64,000 nt of DNA from a bacterium (GCA_020444265.1 JAHLLH010000007.1:1-64000), one strand, 5' to 3'. Positions 53,101-61,315 are shown, numbered from the stretch's first letter. The notes: generated from the letters alone by a model not told the origin. A program made the numbers and translations.

Positions 53101-53392
53101 TGCACCGGAAGTGAATCTTCCGACCGAGTTCGGGCTTGATCCGGCTTATCCGAACCCCTTCAACCCTTCGACTGTCCTCACGCTGCATCTGCCGCAGGCG
53201 AGCGATGTCAAGGTGGCGGTGTTCGATATCCTGGGTCGCCAGGTGGACAACCGCACCCTGCGTGCGATGCAGGCCGGTACCCACAAGATCGAGTGGGCCG
53301 CCCCGGCGAGCCTCGCTTCGGGGGTCTACTTCCTGACACTTGATGCTGGTGCCGGACGGACCGCTGCACAGAAGTTGGTCCTGATGAAGTGA
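50183..53392 (+). CDS. Secreted M36-type metallopeptidase with C-terminal sorting domain
   Basis: A 1069-residue extracellular protease. A signal peptide (LTALLLAVAVFAFTHTTLYA) and an FTP-like propeptide (RGGHHVHLQQTFQGIPVYNALFN, about 110-135) precede the zinc domain. HEYGH at 396-400 with Glu420 in SEGFGDY gives the 24-residue spacing of gluzincins. A carboxypeptidase-regulatory-like domain (GTVTDIITEEPIAGALIELEG, about 550-630) and a beta-propeller-like region (about 690-880) follow. The end is the sorting domain (AYPNPFNPSTVLTLHLP, VFDILGRQVDNR, SLASGVYFLTL). The gene ends at a strong terminator (53479-53507). Substrate unknown; environmental protein degradation is likely. Confidence 0.9.
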   Translation: MILRRFSTRLTALLLAVAVFAFTHTTLYAKKAPEAPATLQVQQISERASFSTANKRIDSTTGETLAWYGVNQPTSQATPELAARGFVQDNAAQFGKTAVSDMRLLMVKNSRGGHHVHLQQTFQGIPVYNALFNVSMNRDRDITMVSANPYSGFSLATTSPSISSSTALTSTEVLLGAKECLEEIPVVRLNGFRSDHGSDHLAWVVNYPTLEPMGDWIVIWDATTGEHLATYDQMRYEDGTGHAFNPDPVTTAGVNYGGSYSDNNDGDNTQLNAERVEVDLLDLTFSNGAYRLTGPFVNIFNFESPNDTPVSSPTLDGFSFTRAEQGFEDVNVYYHIDTWQRHIQSLGFMDLQNNSIVADPHGLNGDDNSHYIPSQNRIAWGEGGVDDAEDADVVIHEYGHALHHAATPGNWSFDMRSISEGFGDYEAVTYSARLSDYHNTWVFNWDGHNSFWNGRTVITGSTYPGGWGNSNIYTNGTIWSNALWLMRESLDPDTADAIVFQGLYYQSASGTVVDAAQGLLQGELDLFDGRYRSEVYAALAAKGFVEPAGDITGTVTDIITEEPIAGALIELEGDDSFTTASDDEGIFGFQSIVAGDYTITISADGYGFYTDFITVTSGGLIEIDAELGNVEAELDPTAIEVTVPTNAVLDTSFTINNLGGPLEWGSKLRPAGVEPFEPFENYGEFGVQDVTGDNRIAGVTMFNGMLLVSGGNGSEQPNKIYKLTADGTLLGSFDQPSTSSSGYYDLTTDGTLIYGSEGTDIVGFDMNGVPQDTIPGPFNPNRALAYDSDHDWFWAADNSSGLAAVNRDGEVQVEIPFGTLVKGMGYFPSAPGGYKLYVSSAATGQLCRMSFFDPESGEYGGYEDLPYNATVYGSEVIAGLEDAEDLWLNAAITYSIQDGYRLTLEKLDWAVPYITLSPASGTIETQGEALISMSIDGRMLPGDVDYEVDLLIDYMNGDGSITMPITVHSQLVSAPEVNLPTEFGLDPAYPNPFNPSTVLTLHLPQASDVKVAVFDILGRQVDNRTLRAMQAGTHKIEWAAPASLASGVYFLTLDAGAGRTAAQKLVLMK

Positions 53393-53413
53393 CAATCGCC
53401 GTGGCGATTGTCA
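53391..53413. repeat. Inverted repeat at the end of the metallopeptidase gene
   Basis: GACAATCGCC and GGCGATTGTC form a ten-base perfect stem immediately at the stop codon, without a T-tract. It may stabilise the mRNA end. Confidence 0.5.
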
Positions 53414-53478
53414 TCCAGAAGGGCGTGCGATGCATGTCCTGAAGGATCTAAGCCACGGAGATATTGGCCATTGATATG

Positions 53479-53507
53479 ACGGGGCTGCTTTGGCAGCCCC
53501 GTTTTTT
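53479..53507 (+). terminator. Intrinsic terminator of the metallopeptidase gene
   Basis: ACGGGGCTGC (53479-53488) pairs with GCAGCCCCGT (53493-53502) around TTTG and ends in six T. Confidence 0.95.
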
Positions 53508-53937
53508 GAGTGGTACGTCCGGGTGGCCCGGGCAGTCCCCTGCCCAGGCTTGCCCGCCTGGGGCGGGTTTCACTCCCTCCCGTCCACTCGCACTTTGTCT
53601 CCACCACGTCATTGCGAGGACCGTAGCGCAGCAAAGGTACGTGGCAATCTGCTTTGAAACGGTGTCGCAGACACCGATGCTGTGCAGCGTGGGTGGGGGT
53701 TGTCACCCCCAATCAAAAGCAGATTGCCTCGCTTCGCTCGCAATGACAAGAGGCCACCCTATCTCAGGGTGGCCCGACTTGCTTGTCAAGTCGGGTCTGT
53801 TCATCCAAAGGGAAACGCGTCCGGTCGGCAGACCGGATGCAACCTCATCCCCTCCCTCGCAATACCGCCACATTCGGCCTACATTTAGACGCCGTAACCA
53901 GAAATCCGTCAACCAACCAACCAGCGTGGGACCAACC
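53508..53937. repeat. Intergenic region with MITE-like element and composite repeat
   Basis: No gene. It contains a GGCCCGGGCAGT hairpin (about 53523-53545), a 141-bp element with inverted ends GTCATTGCGAG and CTCGCAATGAC (53607-53747; second copy at 54783-54924), and an 82-bp composite repeat (53768-53850). The open frame that runs in phase into the methyltransferase gene from 53464 passes straight through these repeats and is not coding. Confidence 0.75.
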
Positions 53938-54690
53938 ATGAGCGAACCAACCCACTGGTGGCAGGAGTTTTTCGAGGGGCTCTGGGAAGAATTCCATCTG
54001 AACCACATGAATGCCCAAGACTACGATCAGCAAGTCAGCCGGATGATCCCCCTGCTCGACGTGGGGGAGGGGACACGTCTCCTTGACATTCCCTGCGGTA
54101 TTGGCGGACAGGCAGTTGCGCTCGCGGAACGTGGCTGCGATGTGACCGGTGTCGATCTGCATCCGGGACTGTTGAAGGTCGCCGGAGATCGTGCCGAAGC
54201 GACGGGTGTCATGCTGAACCTGGTCGAGGAGGATATGCGCAGCTTCGACGGCAAAGCCGCATTTGATGCCGCCATTTGCCTTTGGGGATCCTTTGGCTAT
54301 TTCGACGAGACGGGAAATCGCGCCCAGCTCGATGCGGTCTACCGTTCGCTTCGTCCCGGTGGACGGTTTCTGCTTGAATGTTATCCACTGGAAACCATCG
54401 TCGGGCATTTTCAGCCACGGGATTGGCGCCGCGGCGGCGAGGTCATGGCGGTCGAGGAGCGTTCCTGGGTGGCCTCCTCCAGTACGGTGCACAGTCACTG
54501 GACCTTTTCCGGTCATGGACGGGTGGAAGAGAAAGAGTCCCACATGCGGATGTATACGGTTCGCGAGTTGAGCGAGCTGTTTCGCCATGTCGGCTTCGCC
54601 CAGCCAGTCTTCTTCGACAGTGACACCCTTGGTCCCTGGTCGATCCAATCCGGCGGTGCATGGGTCTTGGCCGCCAAACCGGAAGAGTGA
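53938..54690 (+). CDS. Class I SAM-dependent methyltransferase
   Basis: A 250-residue methyltransferase of the UbiE/Methyltransf_25 type. Motif I is TRLLDIPCGIGGQAVAL, followed by VTGVDLHPGLLKVA (acidic residue binding the ribose) and AAICLWGSFGYF with SLRPGGRFLLECY. The ATG at 53938 starts the conserved fold directly; upstream in-frame sequence to 53464 is repeat DNA. No strong Shine-Dalgarno is visible. The substrate is unknown, and neighbours on both sides are separated by repeat-filled gaps. Confidence 0.88.
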   Translation: MSEPTHWWQEFFEGLWEEFHLNHMNAQDYDQQVSRMIPLLDVGEGTRLLDIPCGIGGQAVALAERGCDVTGVDLHPGLLKVAGDRAEATGVMLNLVEEDMRSFDGKAAFDAAICLWGSFGYFDETGNRAQLDAVYRSLRPGGRFLLECYPLETIVGHFQPRDWRRGGEVMAVEERSWVASSSTVHSHWTFSGHGRVEEKESHMRMYTVRELSELFRHVGFAQPVFFDSDTLGPWSIQSGGAWVLAAKPEE

Positions 54691-55048
54691 ACCGTTTGGT
54701 GACAGTCATGTAATGAAGGATAAACGGGTGGCTCGGACAGTCCCTTGTCCGGGTTTTATTCCCCCTGTCGGTTCGCACCTCACGTCATTGCGAGGAGCGT
54801 AGCACAGCGCAGGGTCGCGGCAATCTGCCTTGAACGGTGTCGCAGACATGGATGCAATGCTGCGGGGGTGGTGGCTGTTGCCCCCAATAGAAAAGTAGAT
54901 TGCTTCGCTTCGCTCACAACGACGTGAGGGTCACGCCGAGGCTTGGCCCGGTGATCAGGTCGATGGTATGGGAGAGAAACCCGCCCCAGGCGGGCAAGAC
55001 CGGGCAAAGGAGTGCCCGGCCCGCCCACAAGTGAAGACAGGAAAGTAG
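54691..55048. repeat. Intergenic region with second MITE-like copy
   Basis: It holds a GGTGGCTCGGACAGT hairpin (about 54728-54752), the second copy of the roughly 141-bp element (54783-54924), and a GCCCGCC/GGGCGGG-type inverted pair between about 54980 and 55025. No gene is supported. Confidence 0.7.
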
Positions 55049-55447
55049 ATGGCGAAAAAAGAGACACCCAGCAGGAAACCTCGCACCCAAAAACTGGGCG
55101 TCAAACCGGGCCATCGTGTCGGCCTGTTGGGGTTTGAGGACCCCGATTTTGTCGTCGAGTTGATCGAGGCGGGCGCGGAAGTGGTCGAGACCAAAACAAC
55201 GGGCCTATTTGATCATCTCTTTGTTTACATGGACTGCGAAGAACACACCTTTGCTTTCAACCTGCTACGGTCACGATTAAAGCCTAACGGTGCGATCTGG
55301 GCGCTCTGGCCGAAGGGGATGAAGGAGTTCAATGGAAACCATGTGCGGGAACGCGGGCTGGAGGCAGGGGTGGTTGATGTGAAGGTGGTTTCCTTCTCTG
55401 ACGCCTTGAGCTCGCTGAAATTTGTGATCCGCCTGAAGGATCGCTGA
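55049..55447 (+). CDS. DUF3052-family protein
   Basis: A 132-residue protein of the DUF3052 type, function unknown. KLGVKPGHRVGLLG is the start of the family fold, and AIWALWPKGMKEFNGNHVRERGLEAGVVDVKVVSFSDALSSLKFVIR is the conserved C-terminal block. The N-terminus carries a basic tail (KKETPSRKPRTQK). A GAAAGTAG lies before the ATG. It is followed 97 bases later by the copper-chaperone-like gene, without clear evidence of co-transcription. Confidence 0.85.
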   Translation: MAKKETPSRKPRTQKLGVKPGHRVGLLGFEDPDFVVELIEAGAEVVETKTTGLFDHLFVYMDCEEHTFAFNLLRSRLKPNGAIWALWPKGMKEFNGNHVRERGLEAGVVDVKVVSFSDALSSLKFVIRLKDR

Positions 55448-55544
55448 ACCGGAGGGAAGCAACCAACTTCCCCTTTTGCGATGGGGGAGAATGGTGCTAC
55501 GTTCCGGGTGCAACAGAATGTAAGATTGAGCAGAGGAGCATCAG

Positions 55545-55769
55545 ATGTCGGACAGAAGCATCACACTGAAGGTAGAAGGAATGTCCTGCAACGGTTGTGC
55601 GATGAACGTGCAAGCCACCCTCGAAGAGGATACAGCAGGCGTGTCGAAGGCCGAGGTGGACCTTGGTAAAAACCAGGTTACGGTCACCTACGATCCAGAC
55701 CAGGTGTCGCTTCATGCGATGGAGAAAGCGGTCAAGGAGGCGGGGTACACGCTGGTACTGCCGGAATAG
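55545..55769 (+). CDS. copZ: Copper chaperone-like heavy-metal-associated (HMA) protein
   Basis: A 74-residue single HMA domain with the metal site GMSCNGC (Cys15 and Cys18) and the ferredoxin-like fold ending KAVKEAGYTLVLP. It should carry Cu(I), or another soft metal, to the CopA pump encoded 204 bases downstream, whose own N-terminal HMA domain is similar. GAGGAG precedes the ATG. A terminator-like hairpin at 55796 lies between the two genes, so they may be expressed at different levels. Confidence 0.85.
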   Translation: MSDRSITLKVEGMSCNGCAMNVQATLEEDTAGVSKAEVDLGKNQVTVTYDPDQVSLHAMEKAVKEAGYTLVLPE

Positions 55770-55795
55770 TCAGCACGGCATCAGTTAAGAATTCG

Positions 55796-55823
55796 GGCGG
55801 GGGGATCATTCCACCGCCTTTTT
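55796..55823 (+). terminator. Intrinsic terminator between the HMA protein gene and copA
   Basis: GGCGG (55796-55800) pairs with CCGCC (55814-55818), with possible extension, and runs into TTTTT. The stem is short. Confidence 0.55.
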
Positions 55824-55973
55824 GCGTTTTTTGCTGACATTACCGGCCTGCAATACGGTGACAACTGGATTGTGACCACAGGGAACCTGCAGGCAACAGG
55901 AATCCCCTGTGATGGATCACATCACTGGCGCATCCTGTTGCGCTGGGAATGACATAATTGTTTTGGAGAGACC

Positions 55974-58202
55974 ATGTCCACCAAAGAATTGGACCTTCCT
56001 GTTGTCGGGATGCACTGCGCAGGATGCGCGAGTGCCGTGCAACGGGCGCTGCTGAAAAAGACCGAGGGGGTCCAGGAGGCGGACGTGAACCTCGCCACCG
56101 ATTCGGTCCGGGTCCGGTTCGATCCATCAGTGGTCTCTCTCGATACGATGGCCCAATCGGTGGAAGCCTTCGGGTACCAGCTCGTTCTGCCTTCGGTTGG
56201 CGATGACGCCGAGGACCCGGAAGCAAAAGCACGTCGAATCGAGGTGAGCAAGCAACGGCGTGCGTTGCTGGTGGGGATTGTCTTTTCGATTCCGCTGGTC
56301 ATTCTTTCCATGGGACGGGATGCCGGGCTATACGGCTCGTGGTCGTTCCAACCCTGGGTCAATTACCTGCTGCTCCTGCTGGCGTCGCCGGTTCAGTTCT
56401 ACACTGGCGCAGGGTACTACAAGGGTGCATGGCGCAGCCTGACCAGCGGATCGGCAAACATGGACGTGCTGGTGGCGCTGGGTTCCACTACCGCCTATGT
56501 CTATTCGGTCGCTATTCTGCTGCTGGGCAGCGGTGGGCATGTCTATTTCGAGACCGCCGCCCTGATCCTCACCCTGATCAAGATCGGCAAGTGGCTGGAA
56601 GCACGTGCCAAGGGACGGACCGGAGAAGCGATCCGTGCCCTGATGAATCTCGCCCCCAAGACAGCGACCCTGGTCGAGGAAGACGGTTCGACCAAGGTGG
56701 TCCCGGTCGGAATGGTGCAGGAGGGGAGCGTGGTGCTGGTCCGTCCCGGCGAAGCCTTCCCGATCGATGGTGAGATCATCCAGGGTAGCTCCTCCGCAGA
56801 TGAAAGCGCGCTTACCGGGGAGTCGGTTCCGGTGGACAAGGAAGCGGGGAGCGAGGTATTCGGTGCAACAGTGAACCTCACCTCGGCGGTGCAGGTCCGG
56901 GCGACCAATGTTGGCAGCGATACAGCAATGGCACGTATCATCGCGCTGGTCCGCAAGGCGCAAGGCAGTAAAGCGCCGATCCAACGGATCGCGGACCGAA
57001 TCTCAGCTGTCTTCGTTCCAGTGATTGTCGCCATTGCTCTGGTGACTTTGGCCATCTGGTGGATTGTTGGCGGTACGCTTGAGCCGGCCTTGATCCGCAT
57101 GGTGGCTGTGCTGGTGATCGCCTGCCCCTGCGCACTCGGGCTGGCGACCCCGACGGCGGTCATGGTCGGGATGGGGCTCGGCGCACGGAAAGGGGTTCTC
57201 TTCCGGGACGCCGAAGCGGTCGAAGCTGCCGGGCGCATCGATACGATCCTGCTCGACAAGACGGGAACGTTGACCCGCGGGCAGCCACGAGTTACCGGCA
57301 TCCTCCCGGTCGAGGGCGGGGATGAGACAGACCTGCTGACCCTCGCTGCCAATGCGCAGCTTCCATCCAAACACCCCCTCGCCCAAGCCGTGGTCCGTGA
57401 GGCAAAGGATCGAGACCTCGCACTGCACCAACCCGAGGAACATACCGCATTGGCTGGTATTGGGGTGCGAAGTGTGGTGGATGGCTCGACGATTGAAGTG
57501 GGCCGCCCCGAAGAGGGCGATGATCTACCTGATCCAATCCAGAAAGCGATTCAGCAGAGTCGTGAACGGGGAGAGTCGGTCATGTTGGTCAAGCAGGACG
57601 GTACCCTGCTCGGCCTGATCACCGCCCGGGACGAGCTGCAAGCAGATGCGAAACGGGTTATCGAACGGCTTGTTGCGCTCGGGACCGAGCCGGTGATGGT
57701 GACCGGGGACCATGAACGAGCTGCACGAGCGATTGCCGAGGAGATCGGCCTGAAACGTGTTATTGCTGGTGTATTACCCGAAGGCAAGGAAGCGGTGGTT
57801 CGGGAAGAGCAGGCGAAGGGAAAACGTGTCGCGATGGTCGGGGATGGCATCAATGATGCGCCCGCGCTGGCTCGTGCCGATGTCGGCATCGCGATGGGCA
57901 GTGGTACTGATGTGGCGCTCGAGACGGCGACCATCACCCTGGTCGGCGGTGAACTGCATGGCCTGCCGCGAGTGGTGCGTCTGTCACGCAAAATGATGCG
58001 CACAGTCCACGAGAACCTCTTCTGGGCCTTCGCTTACAATGTCGCCCTGATCCCCGTTGCAGCAGGTGTGTTGGCCCTGTTCCCCTCCGTGCCCGAAGCG
58101 CTGCGTCACCTGCACCCCGCGATGGCTGCCGGGGCAATGGCTTTTTCGAGTGTAACCGTGGTCCTCAACTCCCTGCGCCTGGGACGGATGAAGGTGGATT
58201 GA
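55974..58202 (+). CDS. copA: Copper-translocating P1B-type ATPase
   Basis: Inner-membrane ATPase of 742 residues exporting Cu(I) or Ag(I). An N-terminal HMA domain has CAGC at Cys15-Cys18. Actuator motif LTGESVPVD, membrane CPC at 384-386, phosphorylation motif DKTGT at Asp428, and [10 protein letters not shown] in the hinge are all intact; HP occurs in [10 protein letters not shown]. The Tyr-Asn of TM7 is present in [11 protein letters not shown], supporting Cu(I) specificity. The ATG follows GGAGAG. With the HMA chaperone gene it makes a small copper-resistance module; no CueR, CopY or CsoR gene is in the window. Confidence 0.95.
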   Translation: MSTKELDLPVVGMHCAGCASAVQRALLKKTEGVQEADVNLATDSVRVRFDPSVVSLDTMAQSVEAFGYQLVLPSVGDDAEDPEAKARRIEVSKQRRALLVGIVFSIPLVILSMGRDAGLYGSWSFQPWVNYLLLLLASPVQFYTGAGYYKGAWRSLTSGSANMDVLVALGSTTAYVYSVAILLLGSGGHVYFETAALILTLIKIGKWLEARAKGRTGEAIRALMNLAPKTATLVEEDGSTKVVPVGMVQEGSVVLVRPGEAFPIDGEIIQGSSSADESALTGESVPVDKEAGSEVFGATVNLTSAVQVRATNVGSDTAMARIIALVRKAQGSKAPIQRIADRISAVFVPVIVAIALVTLAIWWIVGGTLEPALIRMVAVLVIACPCALGLATPTAVMVGMGLGARKGVLFRDAEAVEAAGRIDTILLDKTGTLTRGQPRVTGILPVEGGDETDLLTLAANAQLPSKHPLAQAVVREAKDRDLALHQPEEHTALAGIGVRSVVDGSTIEVGRPEEGDDLPDPIQKAIQQSRERGESVMLVKQDGTLLGLITARDELQADAKRVIERLVALGTEPVMVTGDHERAARAIAEEIGLKRVIAGVLPEGKEAVVREEQAKGKRVAMVGDGINDAPALARADVGIAMGSGTDVALETATITLVGGELHGLPRVVRLSRKMMRTVHENLFWAFAYNVALIPVAAGVLALFPSVPEALRHLHPAMAAGAMAFSSVTVVLNSLRLGRMKVD

Positions 58203-58464
58203 TCGGTTGGCTATCTGTGTGGCCCGGGCCTGCGGCCCGGGTCTATCCTTTCTTTACACCTTTCAGGGTGGCCCGACACTGCAGTGTCGGGTCTCTTCGG
58301 TGCGGGGGTACTTTCTCGGTACAGGTAATCCGATGAAACCCGACACTGAAGTGTCGGGCCAGTCCAAAACGGTTGCGTCAGGTCCTCAGACCTGACGCAT
58401 TTTCCTATGAATAAACCCGACTTGACGAGCCAGTCGGACCACCCAATTTCACACCAGTATTTTC
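58203..58464. repeat. Cluster of three dispersed repeats
   Basis: A GGCCCGGGCCTGCGGCCCGGG hairpin near 58221-58243 is followed by copy B of the 93-bp repeat (58269-58361) and a reversed copy of the 82-bp composite repeat (58372-58443). No gene. Confidence 0.75.
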
Positions 58465-59001
58465 CTACAAATACCCCAGGTTCTCCAGACGCTTTCGGAT
58501 TTCCTCATCCTCCACCGGCGCATCTCCTTGCACTGCTTCGCCACCCAGCCAGCCCATCTTCTCCAGGCCGCCGACGACAAGGCTGACATCCGTGTGAATC
58601 TGTTCGATGCCCTGATCGTCCATCGAGGTGGTGTGGTCGATGCGTACCGTCGGGGTGGGAGGATCGGCGTTGATCGGATCGCCATCCAGCACCACATCCA
58701 GCCTCCGCTGCGGACGATATTTACCCCAATTGAAGCCGGAAGAGGGGCCTTTGGCGGAGCGGACAATGACATGGATACCATGCTTGTTCAAACGGTTTGT
58801 CGTAAACCCGACCGCCATCGTCAACCCAAACCAGCTCGCCTTCTCTTCGTAAGACTTCCGAGCGATGGAAGCGGCGTTGATTTCCTCGAAGGGCAGCCCC
58901 TTCTCCTCGAAGGCTGCGCGCAGGGAATCACAGCAAGCGGCGATGGTTTCATCGCCGCTGTGGCCGTACACCCAAATCGTACATCCAGTGCCTGTAGGCA
59001 T
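58465..59001 (-). CDS. APS-kinase-like protein with a broken P-loop
   Basis: A 178-residue protein resembling adenylylsulfate kinase (CysC). TIWVYGHSGDETIA (8-21) aligns with T-L-W-x-x-G-L-S-G-A-G-K-S-T-I-A but has lost the Gly-Lys of the Walker A; the following helix LRAAFEEKGLPFEEINA and GIHVIVRSAKGPSS correspond to later family blocks. The C-terminal 70 residues (HTTSMDDQGIEQIHTDVSLVVGGLEKMG) are unlike CysC. It probably does not phosphorylate APS and may be a binding or regulatory protein. It follows the hydroxyacyl-CoA dehydrogenase gene by 14 bases. Assignment rests on motif resemblance only. Confidence 0.6.
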   Translation of the reverse strand: MPTGTGCTIWVYGHSGDETIAACCDSLRAAFEEKGLPFEEINAASIARKSYEEKASWFGLTMAVGFTTNRLNKHGIHVIVRSAKGPSSGFNWGKYRPQRRLDVVLDGDPINADPPTPTVRIDHTTSMDDQGIEQIHTDVSLVVGGLEKMGWLGGEAVQGDAPVEDEEIRKRLENLGYL

Positions 59002-59015
59002 AAGGAAAAATCCTG

Positions 59016-59960
59016 TCAGTCGTCGCGCTTCTGGATCAATCGGCCCGTATCGTCATAACGGAAGAAGCCTTTGCCGGTTTTAACACCGAGGTCGCCGGCT
59101 CGGACCAGCTTGCGTAGCAGCGGGCAGGGACGGTACTTCGCTTCGCCGGTTTCACGGAACATCACTTCCAGCCAGGACATCACTTCATCGAGTCCCATCT
59201 GGTCGGCGAGCTGCAACGGGCCGTAGACAAAATCATAGCCCAGCTTGACCGCCGTGTCGATCCCTTCCGCACTGGCGACACCTTCCATCAGGGCATACAT
59301 CGCCTCGTTCAACATCGGCAGCATGACACGAGTGGTCACATAACCTGGCGACTCATACACTTCGACACAGGTCTTGCCGATGCTGGCGGCGAAACCCTTA
59401 ACAAAGTTAACCGTCTCGTCCGAAGTCTTCAGGCCGCGAACGATTTCCACCAGCGGCCGTTTCGGTACCGGGTGGAGGAAGTGCATCCCGATTACCTGTT
59501 CGGTGCGAATGGTTCCTTCGGCGAGTTCGGTGACCGACAGCACGGAAGTGTTGGTCACAAAGACAGCATGCTTCGAAGCATACATGTCGAGGCGGCTGAA
59601 GAGATCTTTCTTCACCTGCAGCACATCCGGGACCGCCTCGATGATGAGGCGATAGCCCTCAATCTCCGCCAGGTCGGTCGTGCCCTTGATGCGGCTCAGG
59701 ACAGCGCGTTTGTCCGACTCGGTCATGCCCCAGCGGGCGATCTCACGGTCCAGGTTCGTCCCGAGATGCTCGAGGTTCATTTTCAGGCTGGCTTCATCTT
59801 TCTCTACCAGCAGTACTTCCAGGCCCTTTGCCGATACAGCATGGGCAATACCAAGCCCCATCGTACCCGCACCAATCACCGCGATTCGATTAATCGAATC
59901 GTCCTCTACAGGGAGGGCCCCCTCACCCCGCAGCAGATCCTGAAGAGTTTCTTCCGCCAT
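59016..59960 (-). CDS. 3-hydroxyacyl-CoA dehydrogenase
   Basis: NAD-dependent 3-hydroxyacyl/3-hydroxybutyryl-CoA dehydrogenase of 314 residues with the ATG at 59960. The Rossmann motif IGAGTMGLGIA, NTSVLSVTELA (catalytic Ser), GMHFLHPVPKRPLVEIV (His and Glu) and the C-terminal GVKTGKGFFRYD are clear. The usual P-G-F-x-x-N-R near the substrate reads SPGYVTTRVMLPMLNEA, so the conserved Asn is Thr. An N-terminal extension of about 25 residues precedes the fold. It forms an operon with the APS-kinase-like gene. A role in butyrate-type or fatty-acid oxidation is likely. Confidence 0.9.
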   Translation of the reverse strand: MAEETLQDLLRGEGALPVEDDSINRIAVIGAGTMGLGIAHAVSAKGLEVLLVEKDEASLKMNLEHLGTNLDREIARWGMTESDKRAVLSRIKGTTDLAEIEGYRLIIEAVPDVLQVKKDLFSRLDMYASKHAVFVTNTSVLSVTELAEGTIRTEQVIGMHFLHPVPKRPLVEIVRGLKTSDETVNFVKGFAASIGKTCVEVYESPGYVTTRVMLPMLNEAMYALMEGVASAEGIDTAVKLGYDFVYGPLQLADQMGLDEVMSWLEVMFRETGEAKYRPCPLLRKLVRAGDLGVKTGKGFFRYDDTGRLIQKRDD

Positions 59961-60033
59961 CGTAGGTAATCCTTGAATCAAGCAGGTTTGGCTAGATGTC
60001 AGGCAAGCCCAACATTTTCACCCAAGTACAACA

Positions 60034-60060
60034 GCGCCGGTACCCTGTGGGCACCGGCGC
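60034..60060. other. Hairpin after ndk
   Basis: GCGCCGGT (60034-60041) pairs with ACCGGCGC (60053-60060), just beyond the ndk stop on the minus strand. A T-tract is lacking, so termination is uncertain. Confidence 0.5.
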
Positions 60061-60072
60061 CGGAATGGTTCG

Positions 60073-60495
60073 CTACCGCTGGGCAATCAATTCGGTTTCG
60101 GTGAAGAATTTACTGATCTCCAACCGTCCGTTTTCGACTGAATCACTTCCGTGAACCACGTTCTCGGAAATGTCTTTCCCGTACAGCTTCCGGATGGTGC
60201 CCTCGTCCGCGTCCTGCGGATTGGTGGCACCGATCACGGTTCGCCAGTGGTTGACCGCGCTCTCATGCTCGAGGGCGATGACAACGACCGGGCCGCTGGT
60301 CATGTAGTCCACCAGCTCGCCGAAGAAGGGGCGTTCGCTGTGGATCGAATAAAAATCCTGGGCCATCGCTTCGGTCAGACGGATGCGCTTCATGCCGAGG
60401 ATGGTGAACTGCTCGTCCTCGATCCGGCTGACGATCTTACCGATAACCTTGTTCCGGACGCCGTCCGGTTTGATGATGCAAAGAGTCCGTTCCAT
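60073..60495 (-). CDS. ndk: Nucleoside diphosphate kinase
   Basis: Transfers the terminal phosphate of ATP to other nucleoside diphosphates through a phospho-His. With the ATG at 60495 it has 140 residues, the normal length. MERTLCIIKPDGVRN is the family start, and NVVHGSDSVENGRLEI contains the catalytic His followed by the family's GSDS signature. The longer frame to 60558 adds 21 residues without family similarity, and AGGA precedes 60495. The gene is separate from the lipoprotein gene upstream (gap of about 200 bases). Confidence 0.95.
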   Translation of the reverse strand: MERTLCIIKPDGVRNKVIGKIVSRIEDEQFTILGMKRIRLTEAMAQDFYSIHSERPFFGELVDYMTSGPVVVIALEHESAVNHWRTVIGATNPQDADEGTIRKLYGKDISENVVHGSDSVENGRLEISKFFTETELIAQR

Positions 60496-60695
60496 CGTAT
60501 CCTGTGCTCGTGAAAAGGTCCGGCCAGCGCAGGCAGGCCGGACAATCGTTACCCGCACGTTTTATCCAGCAACAGTGCGGCGTTTCTCGTCTGCTTAAGG
60601 TCGCCGTCAAAGTAACAACCAGCGTTGCCTGCGTCCACCCCGTACCAGGGTTGACGGAGCCCGTGGTGTTCCAGCGAAACGGCTTTCATACCCCA

Positions 60696-61220
60696 TTATT
60701 CGGCGAGATGGACCTTGATCTTTTTCACCGTGGCGTGGGCCGCGTACTGAATCGCGCCTTCCAGGTCCATGGTTCCGCCGCTGGATACCGCCGCATCGGT
60801 CGACTTCGCGCTGCCGTCCGCGAACTGGGCACCATCGCTGGCACGGTTCAGCGTGAAAGTGTAGCGCAAGTCATAGCTGTTTTCCATCCCGCCCATCGTC
60901 GGCAGGAAGGTTACCTCGATGTTCAGGATCACCAGGTTCTCCGGGGTGACTCCGGGCTCGTCCAGATCGCGTTGACGCACGAAGCGGATATCATCCGTAT
61001 AGAAGGCGTCCTCGAGGTGCTGCACAATCAAGCGCTCGAGGTCATCCTGCTTCAGCATGCCCTGCCCCTGGGTGTAGGCGATAATTTCTCCTACCGCCAC
61101 ATGGGTTGGCTTGTACCCTTCTTCGGTTTTTATGACGCTGCGAGACCCGGCACATCCGGTCAGTGATACCAGCGCAACCATCAGCAGTGCGACAAAAACA
61201 ATCTTCGAAAAAGTGCGCAT
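60696..61220 (-). CDS. Hypothetical lipoprotein
   Basis: A 174-residue exported lipoprotein. The signal segment FVALLMVALVSLTGC ends in a perfect lipobox (L-T-G-C) followed by AGS, which is not the inner-membrane-retention Asp. The mature part is an alpha/beta domain (LERLIVQHLEDAFYTDDIRFVR, LVILNIEVTFLP, AIQYAAHATVKKIKVHLAE) that resembles small envelope lipoproteins of the DUF4136 or LptE kind, without certainty. It lies after the glutamine synthetase gene with a 95-bp gap. Confidence 0.8.
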   Translation of the reverse strand: MRTFSKIVFVALLMVALVSLTGCAGSRSVIKTEEGYKPTHVAVGEIIAYTQGQGMLKQDDLERLIVQHLEDAFYTDDIRFVRQRDLDEPGVTPENLVILNIEVTFLPTMGGMENSYDLRYTFTLNRASDGAQFADGSAKSTDAAVSSGGTMDLEGAIQYAAHATVKKIKVHLAE

Positions 61221-61315
61221 GTTTCCCTCCGAAACAGGTGACGTGATTGTTGATGTCCAAAGTAGGTGTCCAAATGGAGGGGGTCAAGAAATCCCCATTG
61301 ATTCGACACCTGTAA

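Noticed and set aside
53464-53937. 158-residue upstream extension of the methyltransferase
   Set aside because: It is translated from a terminator and two known repeat elements and has no protein-like composition.
55926-55941. Sigma-54-like site before copA (TGGCGC...TTGCGC)
   Set aside because: The GG-to-GC distance is 13 bases instead of 12, and it overlaps small inverted repeats.
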